NCBI GenBank assembly: GCA_964400865.1
Contig: CAYNWG010000012.1
Span: 1 to 24,117 of the forward strand
Reading direction: 5' to 3'
From: DAOQVB01 sp964400865
GTDB taxonomy: Bacteria; Patescibacteriota; Microgenomatia; UBA1400; PJMF01
DNA length: 24,117 nt
Part shown: one piece after another, positions 7,672 to 14,579 of the stretch
How positions within the stretch are numbered: position 1 is the first letter of the stretch
How the letters are laid out: the number at the start of each line of letters is the position of its first letter
Notes under the pieces: model-generated
What the model was told of the DNA's origin: nothing
What the model saw: the letters and a program-made list of their open reading frames with translations, nothing else
The model's database searches: none
Program-made: the position numbers and the translations under genes

Positions 7672-8799
7672 ATGAACAAGGTGACTGCCCCACTCGTCAT
7701 TTATATAGATCGAAAAAAAATTGATCTGTTTATTGGTGATCAAAATAAAGTTGTTTCTTGGCAGTTACCGGAAACCATCTTTCATCACTTAGAAATTCAA
7801 GATGCGCAGGCATTTCGCAAGTTATTTGAAGACGCAATAGCAGCATATAAAATTCAGCCAACAAAAATTATTATAATTTTTTCTCACAACATCGTGTTTG
7901 GTATCGAGCTACCAACCGAGGAATCTGAATTAACCAAACGAGAATCGATTCTGACCCAATTTAGAGATCAAGTGCCATTTGCTAGTCCATTTGTGAAGGA
8001 AATCAAATTAGAAAAAAAAGACATGGCTATTGCCTTGAATCGCGACCTGTTTGAGTTACTAGTGGCTCAGCTGAAAGGGTTAGGATTTGACGTTTCAACT
8101 CTAGTAACAACTCAGGTAGTTCCCTTTACCATTCCTGAATCCGGTATGACTACCACTGAGGCACTTGAAGTAATTAAAAACTGGGCACATCTAGAAGCTA
8201 ATGATTTCTTGGAGCCTGAGCATAAAGGTGGATTTATAACCACAAGAGAAGATCAGGATCCAAAGGAAAAAAATCGCATTTTCTTACTTATTGGTGCTTT
8301 CGTAGTATTAATGTTAGTTTTGGGCGGTGTAATCGTATTTGCCATGCAACAAAATAAAAAAGACCAGGAGGCAGTGGTTGCCGCGAAAGCCTTGATGGAT
8401 CAGAAGCTTCAGGAACAACAGGTGATGCCAACTCCGGTGGAGACAAAAGTACCGCCTGTTGTTGAACAAGCGACCACCGCCAGTGAAAGTGCTGAGCAAG
8501 TTAGTGCAGAACTTAAAGCTGAGAGGAGTACGTATTCTGTGGTTATCTATGAATCAGCTGCTTCAATAATCAAAGCAGCAACAATTGTGACTAAACTGCA
8601 AGCTGCTGGTTTTGCACAGCCAGAGATAGTTTCCAATTCCTCAGTTGGTGGTAGTACTCTAGCTGTTACAACAGATACCGATGTCACCGCTGCTACTCGT
8701 CAGGCACTCAAATCACTCTTACTAGAGGTTGATGAGCAGACTACCGTTAAATCTGTGACGGGAAGCGAAGCAAATATCGTAATACTATTGCCTAACTGA
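7672..8799 (+). CDS. GspL/PilM-PilN-like inner-membrane pilus assembly protein with LytR_C-like C-terminal domain
   Basis: 375 aa in three parts: a cytoplasmic domain at about 1-190 that begins VIYIDRKKIDLFIGDQ and resembles a degenerate PilM/GspL actin-like fold; one membrane helix at about 203-225 (RIFLLIGAFVVLMLVLGGV); and an outer part with a coiled stretch (AKALMDQKLQEQQ), a Pro/Thr/Glu linker and a final ~90 residues (TYSVVIYESAASIIKAATIV to ANIVILLPN) that resemble a LytR_C or SPOR-like alpha/beta domain. Position directly after H-I-J-K matches gspL, itself a PilM-PilN fusion in layout. No actin-like ATP motifs are obvious. Function by context: links PilB/PilC to the periplasmic side. 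Starts 2 nt after the previous stop with a good Shine-Dalgarno. Confidence 0.65.
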   Translation: MNKVTAPLVIYIDRKKIDLFIGDQNKVVSWQLPETIFHHLEIQDAQAFRKLFEDAIAAYKIQPTKIIIIFSHNIVFGIELPTEESELTKRESILTQFRDQVPFASPFVKEIKLEKKDMAIALNRDLFELLVAQLKGLGFDVSTLVTTQVVPFTIPESGMTTTEALEVIKNWAHLEANDFLEPEHKGGFITTREDQDPKEKNRIFLLIGAFVVLMLVLGGVIVFAMQQNKKDQEAVVAAKALMDQKLQEQQVMPTPVETKVPPVVEQATTASESAEQVSAELKAERSTYSVVIYESAASIIKAATIVTKLQAAGFAQPEIVSNSSVGGSTLAVTTDTDVTAATRQALKSLLLEVDEQTTVKSVTGSEANIVILLPN

Positions 8800-8838
8800 T
8801 CTAGATATTGCCTCTTTGCATTACTATGAATCAGGTAA

Positions 8839-8865
8839 TTGGCTCTTGACTAAGCCAGGCATAAT
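8839..8865 (+). promoter_or_regulatory. Candidate promoter of the major pilin gene
   Basis: TTGGCT at 8839-8844 and CATAAT at 8860-8865 with a short 15-nt spacer. A TTGACT at 8846-8851 is a better -35 but has no well-spaced -10. The 109-nt gap before the pilin gene, and that gene's own terminator, make separate transcription likely; the exact boxes are uncertain. Confidence 0.3.
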
Positions 8866-8895
8866 TCGCTAAGCTGATAGTACATAAATAGTATT

Positions 8896-8902
8896 AAGGA
8901 GG
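8896..8902 (+). promoter_or_regulatory. Strong Shine-Dalgarno site of the major pilin
   Basis: AAGGAGG lies 6 nt before the ATG at 8909. It is the strongest ribosome-binding site in the window, whereas pilB and the first minor pilin have none that is clear. This fits the high pilin dosage needed relative to the machinery and fixes the start codon. Confidence 0.8.
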
Positions 8903-8908
8903 ATCGAT

Positions 8909-9364
8909 ATGAGAAAGTATGCCCGTCAAGCAGGTTTTACCCTGATTGAACTCTTGGTCGTAATTGGTATTTTGGCTGTGCTGTTGGCCATTGTGTTAAT
9001 TGCCATTAACCCAGCTAGACAATTTGCACAAGCTAATAATACGCAAAGAGCGAGTGATGTGAATGCCATTTTGAATGGTGTACATCAATTTATGGCAGAT
9101 AACAATGGTACAACGCCTACGGCGTTAACTGCTTCTGGATCTGGTACTATTGCCAGCACCGATATTGATATTTGTGCCGACTTGGTCCCAGTGTATCTCG
9201 CTGCTTTACCAGCAGATCCCCAGACTGGTGACCCAGTTGATGAAGCTGGTTGTGCTGGAGTATATGCTACCAACTACACTATCACACGTAGTGCTACCAA
9301 TAACCGTATTACGGTGACAGCACCTGGAGCTGAACTTGGTCAAGTGATTTCGGTCACTCGATAA
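8909..9364 (+). CDS. pilA: Major pilin (type IVa PilA / GspG-like)
   Basis: 151 aa. Leader MRKYARQAG is basic and ends in Gly9; mature protein begins FTLIELLVVIGILAVL with Glu5 and a ~25-residue hydrophobic helix, the pilus core. The helix runs on through QFAQANNTQRASDVNAILNG, as in GspG/PilA N-terminal halves. Two cysteines (in DICADL and EAGCAG) could form the usual C-terminal disulfide loop, and LPADPQTGDPVD recalls the GspG/PilE-like ending in other CPR pilins. Reasons for calling it the major subunit: own promoter region, strongest ribosome site, own terminator, small size. Secretion pseudopilin remains an alternative, but no outer-membrane secretin is visible. Confidence 0.88.
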   Translation: MRKYARQAGFTLIELLVVIGILAVLLAIVLIAINPARQFAQANNTQRASDVNAILNGVHQFMADNNGTTPTALTASGSGTIASTDIDICADLVPVYLAALPADPQTGDPVDEAGCAGVYATNYTITRSATNNRITVTAPGAELGQVISVTR

Positions 9365-9388
9365 GTTATCAATCAAGGTTAAAACTAA

Positions 9389-9417
9389 CCCCGCCCTACG
9401 CGAAGGGCGGGGTTTTT
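9389..9417 (+). terminator. Intrinsic terminator after the major pilin
   Basis: A perfect 9-bp stem, CCCCGCCCT at 9389-9397 with AGGGCGGGG at 9404-9412, a 6-nt loop ACGCGA, and TTTTT at 9413-9417. It starts 24 nt after the pilin stop. It is the clearest intrinsic terminator in the window. Confidence 0.95.
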
Positions 9418-9451
9418 GTATCTGATAAAAACCACCGCACCTCTTAAACAC

Positions 9452-9480
9452 AACTATGCTGTACACTAAATCATCAAATA
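9452..9480. repeat. Degenerate short relative of the inverted-repeat element at 13841-13894
   Basis: Bases 9452-9473 match 13837-13858 at 19 of 22 positions. If the interior of the 13841-13894 element is removed between its two TAAA words, the resulting 27-nt sequence matches 9454-9480 at 24 of 27 positions. The core here is ATGCTGTA-CAC-TAAATCAT, an imperfect dyad. It lies in the 211-nt convergent gap between the pilin and the 119-aa gene; nothing else is clear in that gap besides the terminator. Confidence 0.5.
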
Positions 9481-9575
9481 CAAAATCAATTATTTGAATC
9501 AAGTTATTCTTAGATCCTACAAGCTAATGTTTTTAAAACGGTTAAAAGTATGGAGTAGGGCAATAAAAAAGGGTA

Positions 9576-9935
9576 TCATGGTGTGGGAGAAGTGCGAGTT
9601 TCCCAGTCTTCAACCACTTGTTTGCAATACAAATAGCGACCGTAGTTGAGAGCTCGATCAGTCAGAGAGCCATTTTCTTGAGACTTGTCAACCGATACTG
9701 CTGCACCAAGCACCTTTGTTCCTTGCTCTAGTACTTGAGAACCTCGTTCAGTTAATTGAGCCGCCTGACTTGCAAGCAGTGCTTGATCCAGCACTACCTG
9801 AGTTTTGGGTAATTGAGCGACAACTGAATCGACAGTTTTTTTAATTTGATCGGGGAGAGCATTGGTCTTATAGCCTATGACTAATCCAACTGTTCCCAGA
9901 ATTAGTACAACAAACAAAAAACGAAAGAACTTCAT
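9576..9935 (-). CDS. Small single-pass membrane protein at the end of the MacAB-like operon
   Basis: 119 aa, family not recognised. An N-terminal hydrophobic helix at about 3-22 (FFRFLFVVLILGTVGLVIGY) acts as signal anchor or uncleaved signal. Then comes a helical, Gln/Ala/Val-rich stretch (about 30-85: TVDSVVAQLPKTQVVLDQAL) that could form an amphipathic helix or short coiled coil, and a tail with a single Cys (LYCKQVVEDW). It begins 15 nt after the permease stop on the same strand and is probably co-transcribed with it. A role as accessory subunit of the exporter is inference only. Confidence 0.6.
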   Translation of the reverse strand: MKFFRFLFVVLILGTVGLVIGYKTNALPDQIKKTVDSVVAQLPKTQVVLDQALLASQAAQLTERGSQVLEQGTKVLGAAVSVDKSQENGSLTDRALNYGRYLYCKQVVEDWETRTSPTP

Positions 9936-9950
9936 GCCATTAGTATACCG

Positions 9951-11168
9951 TTATTCGTAGCGGAGCGCTTCAATAGGTGAGAGTTGTGCCGCTCTTCTGG
10001 CAGGAGCGGCGCCAAAGATGAGTCCAACTACAGTCGAGACCCCGACAGCCAACACAACGGCATCCAGCGTTACTTTTGCAGGGAAAAATTGCTGAATCAA
10101 AAGCGATCCACCATAGGCAATCGCCAAGCCAATCATGCCCCCAAACGCAGAAAGTAAAGCTGCTTCAATTAAAAACTGAATTAAAATTATATTGGGGGTT
10201 GCACCCAGGGCTTTTCGGAGTCCAATTTCCCTCGTTCGTTCTGTCACAGACACCAACATAATATTCATAATCCCAATACCACCTACAACGAGTGAGATCG
10301 CTGCGATGCCTCCCAATCCAGCTGTCAGTACGCCTAGAATACTATTAATAGTGTCAAGCAGTTGAGTCTGGTCAAAAACGGTAAATTCATCCTCCTTGAG
10401 ATACTGGAGTAGTTCTGACTTAACTTGATTTTTTGCCTCAGCAATTTGCGTCACATCACGAACGGTAAACACAAAGTTATCAATGTAATTCACATTAAAC
10501 CGTTCTACCACGGTATTAAAGGGCAAATACACATAGTTATCAAAACTTGGGCCGCCAAAACCACCGCCTCTAGACTTTAATACACCAAGTACGGTGTACG
10601 TTTGGCTTTCCAATTGGATTCGTTTGCCCACTGGATCAACTTCGCCAAATAATTCTGTGGCAATCTCGCTACCAAGTAACAGCACGGGGCTAGCTTTCTT
10701 ATCATCTACGTCAGTAAACCATTCTCCTTTGCTGGCATCGGCACTTTGAATTTCAGCATAACTGGCTGATACGCCAAAAACCGTTACTTTTTTTTCAGTT
10801 TTTAAATATTTTGCTCGAGAGACCGTTAGATTAGTAGAGGCTCCATCAGAAATGAGACTTCGTTGATTGCGTAGAATCTGTTTTAGATAGCTCGATTTGA
10901 GGGTGGTTTTGGTGGTCTCCAAAAAAGTTTGCTCTTGATTGCCACCAAAACCACCACCTTCACCAAAAGGCGTACCTGGTACGACATAGATAGTGTTACT
11001 TCCTAGGGCTTCAAATTGGTCGCTCACATAAGCCTGCAAGCCATTACCAATGCTCGTTAATAACACGACAGACCCAACTCCAATAATAATACCCAGCATG
11101 GTCAGAAATGATCTGACCTTATTGCGAAAGATGGACTGAATTGCCAATATCAGTGTTGCAACAAACAT
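9951..11168 (-). CDS. MacB-like ABC transporter permease (FtsX/MacB_PCD family)
   Basis: 405 aa with the type VII ABC layout: first membrane helix at about 16-40 (SFLTMLGIIIGVGSVVLL), a large extracytoplasmic domain (about 45-270), then three C-terminal helices at about 275-300, 320-350 and 365-390. Between helices 2 and 3 is the family motif TERTREIGLRKALGA, the coupling segment to the ATPase. The outer domain has a Gly-rich loop (GTPFGEGGGFGGN), and a second Gly-rich FGG stretch, a little longer in Gly than is typical. Starts 3 nt after the ATPase stop. With the ATPase and fusion protein it forms a tripartite-type exporter; substrate (antibiotic, peptide, lipid) cannot be read from sequence. 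Confidence 0.9.
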   Translation of the reverse strand: MFVATLILAIQSIFRNKVRSFLTMLGIIIGVGSVVLLTSIGNGLQAYVSDQFEALGSNTIYVVPGTPFGEGGGFGGNQEQTFLETTKTTLKSSYLKQILRNQRSLISDGASTNLTVSRAKYLKTEKKVTVFGVSASYAEIQSADASKGEWFTDVDDKKASPVLLLGSEIATELFGEVDPVGKRIQLESQTYTVLGVLKSRGGGFGGPSFDNYVYLPFNTVVERFNVNYIDNFVFTVRDVTQIAEAKNQVKSELLQYLKEDEFTVFDQTQLLDTINSILGVLTAGLGGIAAISLVVGGIGIMNIMLVSVTERTREIGLRKALGATPNIILIQFLIEAALLSAFGGMIGLAIAYGGSLLIQQFFPAKVTLDAVVLAVGVSTVVGLIFGAAPARRAAQLSPIEALRYE

Positions 11169-11171
11169 AGT

Positions 11172-11876
11172 TTATCGTTTGCCTTTCGTGTCGTGTACAA
11201 TCTTGCCATCAACGAACCTGATTTGTCGCTTGGCAGCTTTGGCAATATCTTCTTCATGTGTGACCATGATAATGGTTTTGCCATTTCGGTGAAGATCTTT
11301 TAGTAGAGCAATAATGTCATGACCGCTCTTGGTGTCTAAATTACCCGTTGGTTCATCAGCAAAAATTATACTTGGATCATTAATTAACGCTCTGGCGATG
11401 GCTACACGCTGTTGTTGACCGCCGGATAGTTGTGCTGGAGTATTTTTCATACGATCAGCTAACCCAACGGTTTCTAGCATTTTTTTGGCCCGCTCGGTTT
11501 GATCTTTTTCAGCCACGCGGGCATAGACTAGAGGAAGTTTTACATTGTCCAGCGCGCTTGTCCTAGGTAACAAATTAAATTGTTGAAATACAAAGCCGAT
11601 TTCTTTGTTTCGCAAGCGCGCTCGCTCTATTTCATTATACGCAGTAACATCTTTACCCTTGAGAAAAATTGTTCCAGATGACGGAGTGGCTAACATACTG
11701 GCAATTTGTAAAAATGTTGACTTGCCGCTACCAGAGGGTCCCATGACCGCAATGAATTCTCCAGTTTGGACTGAAACGCTCACGCCATCTAGAGCCTTAA
11801 TGGTGGTATCACCAATTTCGTAGCGTCTGGAAACATTTTTCAGCTCAAGCAGTGGCTGAGTGGTATTGCGGGACAT
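11172..11876 (-). CDS. MacB/LolD-type ABC transporter ATPase
   Basis: 234 aa from the ATG at 11876. Walker A GPSGSGKST at 46-54, Q-loop FVFQQFNLLPRTSALDNV, signature LSGGQQQR, Walker B SIIFADEPTGNLD and H-loop MVTHE are all intact. The NLLPRTSALDNVKLPL segment is typical of the MacB/LolD group. The frame runs a further 40 codons upstream, but that part overlaps the fusion-protein gene and does not resemble an ATPase; the chosen ATG lies 13 nt after that gene's stop. Energises the permease encoded next. Confidence 0.92.
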   Translation of the reverse strand: MSRNTTQPLLELKNVSRRYEIGDTTIKALDGVSVSVQTGEFIAVMGPSGSGKSTFLQIASMLATPSSGTIFLKGKDVTAYNEIERARLRNKEIGFVFQQFNLLPRTSALDNVKLPLVYARVAEKDQTERAKKMLETVGLADRMKNTPAQLSGGQQQRVAIARALINDPSIIFADEPTGNLDTKSGHDIIALLKDLHRNGKTIIMVTHEEDIAKAAKRQIRFVDGKIVHDTKGKR

Positions 11877-11889
11877 AGCTGTAATAGAT

Positions 11890-12963
11890 CTAACTTGGTA
11901 CAACCACCTGATCAGTTTCTGACAAACCAGAGAGTACTTCAATTTCTTCGTCAGTTTCCATTCCAGTAGTAATTTCACGCTCTTCAATTTTTCCATCAGT
12001 AGTTTGAATATCTACCAATGTTTTTCCATCTTTTTCTCTGGTTGATTGAATGGGGATGACTAAAGCATTAGCTTTTTCTTCGAGTTTAATAGAAACATCT
12101 CCATTCATCCCAAGGCGGAAATAGTTTAAACCTCCATTTTCTGGAGAAATGGGAAACTCAACCACGAACACAGTTCCGGTTGAAGTTTGGCTACTAGAGT
12201 AGGCGATGTAAGAAACTGAGGATGAAATCAGTTTGTCTTGATAGGCATCAAGCTCAATTTCAGCTGATTGTGCTAACTTTACAGAGGCAATATCTATTTC
12301 ATCAACGGCAGCTTTAAAGACGAGGGTGTTGGGGTTTACCACCACAAAAGCATCAGCGGCAGTTAGCTGGACGCCTGTGACAGTAGTTGGAGCAGAAACA
12401 AGAATGCCTTCAACAGGAGAAGCCATCCTGGTGTTTTGGATGGCAATATCATTTATTTCTACCGTAAGCACTGAATTTTCCAGATCCCACTGAGCCTGAT
12501 CCACGGTTCTTCTAATGGATAATTCTGGCTGAGCGCGATTGGTGCCATCGCTATTTTCGACTTTGTCATCCCGAGTCTGCTCCCAATCCCAACGTTCTTT
12601 GAGATAGTTATTCATGTTTTGCTCAAATTGTTTTTGGAGCGTAGCCTGATCAATCGTAGCAATCGTTTGCCATTTTTTGACTGGCGATCCTTCTTTTGCA
12701 CCGAGATAGGTGACTTTTCCTCCAGCCAAAAATCGTAAGTTAGCTTTTTCTTTGGCGTCAACAATGCCCGAAACATCGAGTGTTTTGACCAAAGTTTTTC
12801 TTTCCGGATTAGTGATGGTAATCTCTGGTTCAGCCTTTTGTTGTTTTTGTAAATAAAAGAAACCGCCTCCACCAATGATCAGTACAAGGATAAGCATCAA
12901 TTTCCAACGCTTCTTCAGCGTTGCGAGAAATTTGGTTTTTAATTTAGTGAGTCGGGTTTTCAT
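11890..12963 (-). CDS. MacA/HlyD-like membrane-fusion (periplasmic adaptor) protein
   Basis: 357 aa. Short basic cytoplasmic N-terminus, one membrane helix at about 20-37 (WKLMLILVLIIGGGGFFY), then the first half of a lipoyl/barrel-sandwich motif (VSGIVDAKEKANLRFLAGGK ... GSPVKKWQTIATID), a helical hairpin (about 105-165), the second half (NTRMASPVEGILVSAP), and a beta-barrel and membrane-proximal domain to the end (NALVIPIQSTREKDG ... GLSETDQVVVPS). This is the order of MacA-type adaptors. First gene of the minus-strand operon, with an extended -10 just upstream. Many CPR genomes keep such adaptors although no outer-membrane partner is evident; none is seen here. Confidence 0.88.
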   Translation of the reverse strand: MKTRLTKLKTKFLATLKKRWKLMLILVLIIGGGGFFYLQKQQKAEPEITITNPERKTLVKTLDVSGIVDAKEKANLRFLAGGKVTYLGAKEGSPVKKWQTIATIDQATLQKQFEQNMNNYLKERWDWEQTRDDKVENSDGTNRAQPELSIRRTVDQAQWDLENSVLTVEINDIAIQNTRMASPVEGILVSAPTTVTGVQLTAADAFVVVNPNTLVFKAAVDEIDIASVKLAQSAEIELDAYQDKLISSSVSYIAYSSSQTSTGTVFVVEFPISPENGGLNYFRLGMNGDVSIKLEEKANALVIPIQSTREKDGKTLVDIQTTDGKIEEREITTGMETDEEIEVLSGLSETDQVVVPS

Positions 12964-12978
12964 AGATTTAAGAAGTCT

Positions 12979-12987
12979 ATTTTACCA
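12979..12987 (-). promoter_or_regulatory. Extended -10 promoter of the MacAB-like operon
   Basis: Reading the minus strand, TGG-TAAAAT occupies 12987-12979 and the start codon follows after only 15 nt, so the mRNA would be nearly leaderless. No clear -35 is visible. The tRNA promoter on the other strand begins within 15 nt, so the two overlap back to back. Confidence 0.5.
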
Positions 12988-12997
12988 TGTGTTACGA

Positions 12998-13003
12998 TAT
13001 AAT
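12998..13003 (+). promoter_or_regulatory. -10 element of the tRNA-Ile / phosphatase transcript
   Basis: A consensus TATAAT sits 28 nt before the mature tRNA end. No good -35 is found at the usual distance. Confidence 0.5.
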
Positions 13004-13031
13004 ACTCTGGCTTGAAGTAGAATGGAGTAGT

Positions 13032-13105
13032 GCGTGTGTAGCTCAATCGGTTAGAGCACCAAGCTTATACCTTGGTGGTTCCAGGTTCGAGTCCTGGCAC
13101 ACGCA
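13032..13105 (+). tRNA. tRNA-Ile, anticodon UAU
   Basis: A complete cloverleaf. Acceptor stem GCGTGTG (13032-13038) with CACACGC (13098-13104), 7 of 7 pairs; D stem GCTC/GAGC (13041-13044, 13054-13057); anticodon stem CCAAG/CTTGG (13059-13063, 13071-13075); loop CTTATAC with anticodon TAT at 13066-13068; variable loop TGGTT; T stem CCAGG/CCTGG (13081-13085, 13093-13097) around TTCGAGT. Discriminator A13105 fits isoleucine, as does the U12-A23 pair. The genome sequence continues CCT, so the CCA end is not encoded. It reads AUA. Most bacteria instead use a CAU anticodon modified to lysidine. Confidence 0.93.
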
Positions 13106-13134
13106 CCTTACAAACCTGCTTATCCCGAGAATCT

Positions 13135-13734
13135 ATGTCCACTTATTATTTAGTTCGTCATGGTTTAAGAGTAAGTAGAGATGAGGATACCGTTTTAAGT
13201 GATATGGGTATTAGACAAGCAGAACTGACCGGTGAATATCTACAGTCTAGAAACATTCAGCACATTTTTGTCAGCCCGGTAAAACGGACGCTTCACACTG
13301 CAGAAATTATCAATAGCTATCTCCAAGTTCCACAATCAACGGATGCGCGGTTAAAAGAGCGGATGGAATTTGAGCCAAAATATGGGAATTTTGAAGCGTT
13401 TTTAAGCGAATGGGATAAAACAATGGCTAATCGTACGTATCAGCCGCCTTATGGAGACTCAGCAATCCTTGCAGGTAATAGAATCATCAGTCTATTTGAA
13501 GAATTGAAGGATGACAAAAACTATGTCTGTATTTCACACGGCGGAACCATTGGCGATGTGGTAAGAAATCTGTTTTCAGAGACTATGTATACGCTCACAG
13601 CCGACCCCATGAAACCATTGAAATGGCTGAATATACCAGAAGCTTCGGTTACAGAGATTCAGAAAATTGGGGACACTTATACCTTGAAAATGGTTGGTAA
13701 TATATCGCACCTAGTTAAAGAAAATAGTTTTTAA
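13135..13734 (+). CDS. Histidine phosphatase family protein (phosphoglycerate-mutase-like)
   Basis: 199 aa. Starts MSTYYLVRHG: the RHG motif gives catalytic His9 with Arg8; Arg51 lies in SPVKRTLHTAE; a Glu at about 79 can serve as acid; and His135 lies in CISHGGTIGDVV. This set defines branch 1 of the superfamily, which includes SixA/CobC/GpmB-like phosphatases; the substrate is not predictable. The frame can extend to a start at 13072, but this lies inside the tRNA, so ATG 13135 is preferred. It follows the tRNA by 29 nt with no terminator between, so both may share one transcript. Confidence 0.88.
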   Translation: MSTYYLVRHGLRVSRDEDTVLSDMGIRQAELTGEYLQSRNIQHIFVSPVKRTLHTAEIINSYLQVPQSTDARLKERMEFEPKYGNFEAFLSEWDKTMANRTYQPPYGDSAILAGNRIISLFEELKDDKNYVCISHGGTIGDVVRNLFSETMYTLTADPMKPLKWLNIPEASVTEIQKIGDTYTLKMVGNISHLVKENSF

Positions 13735-13840
13735 TTTCCTCATTGGTGGGGACTACTCCGGTTTTCGAATCCTTTTAGGTTAACTAACTACACATAGTTG
13801 GCAACAAAAACTTGGAAATCACAATCCCACAATCAAAACT

Positions 13841-13894
13841 ATGGTTTACACTAAAGCACGACTCCAGACAAAGTTATGCTTTAGTGTAAACCAT
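13841..13894. repeat. Perfect 18-bp inverted repeat in convergent intergenic DNA
   Basis: ATGGTTTACACTAAAGCA (13841-13858) and its exact complement TGCTTTAGTGTAAACCAT (13877-13894) flank an 18-nt loop. It lies between the ends of the phosphatase and DUF4256 genes. A wider, imperfect pair is also present: GGTTAACTAACTA at 13778-13790 and TAGTTAGTTAAACC at 13984-13997. On the minus strand the stem is followed by AGTTTTG, so it could be a weak terminator for the long minus-strand gene series; no T-run follows on the plus strand. The rest of 13735-13990 shows nothing coding. Confidence 0.85.
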
Positions 13895-13990
13895 CAAATT
13901 AAATTCTGTTAGTGTGGATGAGAAGCTTATTGCTCTTCCAATTTTTATGGTTTTACTTTGAGAAATATGTTTAACATCTAGCTTAGTTAG

Positions 13991-14554
13991 TTAAACCGCC
14001 AGCCAGCCACGAAAACCTCTGGAACCATAGTAAGATGACGCCCCATTGTGGTACACAAAAACGGCTTCATACCGTTTATCCGCAAACAGTGCGCCACCCA
14101 GATGGCGAATATTTGGGGGCGTTTTTATCCAGCTCGATGTTTTGATGTCGAAATTGCCGATTCTTTGTAATTCTCGATACTGTGTTTCCGTTAATAGTTC
14201 AATTCCCATGTCGGTCGCCATGCCAAGAGCGCTCAGTTTGGGTTTATGTTCTTTTCTTGAGTCTAGGGCCTCTCCATCATAACAACAGCTTCTACGGCCA
14301 CTAGGGCTTTCAGCTGAACAATCAAAGAACCAAAATTCGCCGGTTTTTTTATCTTTTCCAATAACATCTGGTTCGCCTCCAGTTCTTTCCATTTCATTGA
14401 GTGACCAAAGTTTTGTTGGGTTGGCCTTCAATTTTGCCCGTACTTTTTCCCACTCAATTTCTGGATGGCGGACTGGATTTTGTTCAAACCGCTTCTGAAA
14501 CTCAGCAAGCAGCTGATCACTGAGCTCAGGTAGCAAAGCTTTAACGAATTTCAT
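13991..14554 (-). CDS. DUF4256 family protein
   Basis: 187 aa. Recognised from the family's conserved stretches: KLWSLNEMERTGGEPDV, FFDCSAESPSGRRSCCYDGE, MGIELLTETQYRELQRIG, SSWIKTPPNIRHLGGALF and VFVYHNGASSYYGSRGFRG. The function of the family is unknown; it is mainly known from free-living and environmental bacteria as a stand-alone cytosolic protein of about this length. No signal or membrane segment. No clear Shine-Dalgarno precedes the ATG. It starts 25 nt after the preceding gene on the same strand and is the last gene of this minus-strand block. The close match to a family of larger-genome bacteria suggests lateral transfer, but this is inference. Confidence 0.85.
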   Translation of the reverse strand: MKFVKALLPELSDQLLAEFQKRFEQNPVRHPEIEWEKVRAKLKANPTKLWSLNEMERTGGEPDVIGKDKKTGEFWFFDCSAESPSGRRSCCYDGEALDSRKEHKPKLSALGMATDMGIELLTETQYRELQRIGNFDIKTSSWIKTPPNIRHLGGALFADKRYEAVFVYHNGASSYYGSRGFRGWLAV

Positions 14555-14579
14555 AAAAAATACTGAAAAATGTTACTTA

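Noticed and set aside
11877..11996. 40-residue N-terminal extension of the ABC ATPase
   Set aside because: It overlaps the 3' end of the fusion-protein gene and has no ATPase-like sequence; ATG 11876 gives a standard-length protein.
13759..13775. Possible tRNA remnant (TTCGAAT flanked by GG and CC)
   Set aside because: The T-loop-like word lacks a proper stem and no other tRNA arms are present.
13841..13912. 23-codon reading frame starting in the inverted repeat
   Set aside because: No ribosome site, and its sequence is dictated by the palindrome; coding is unlikely.
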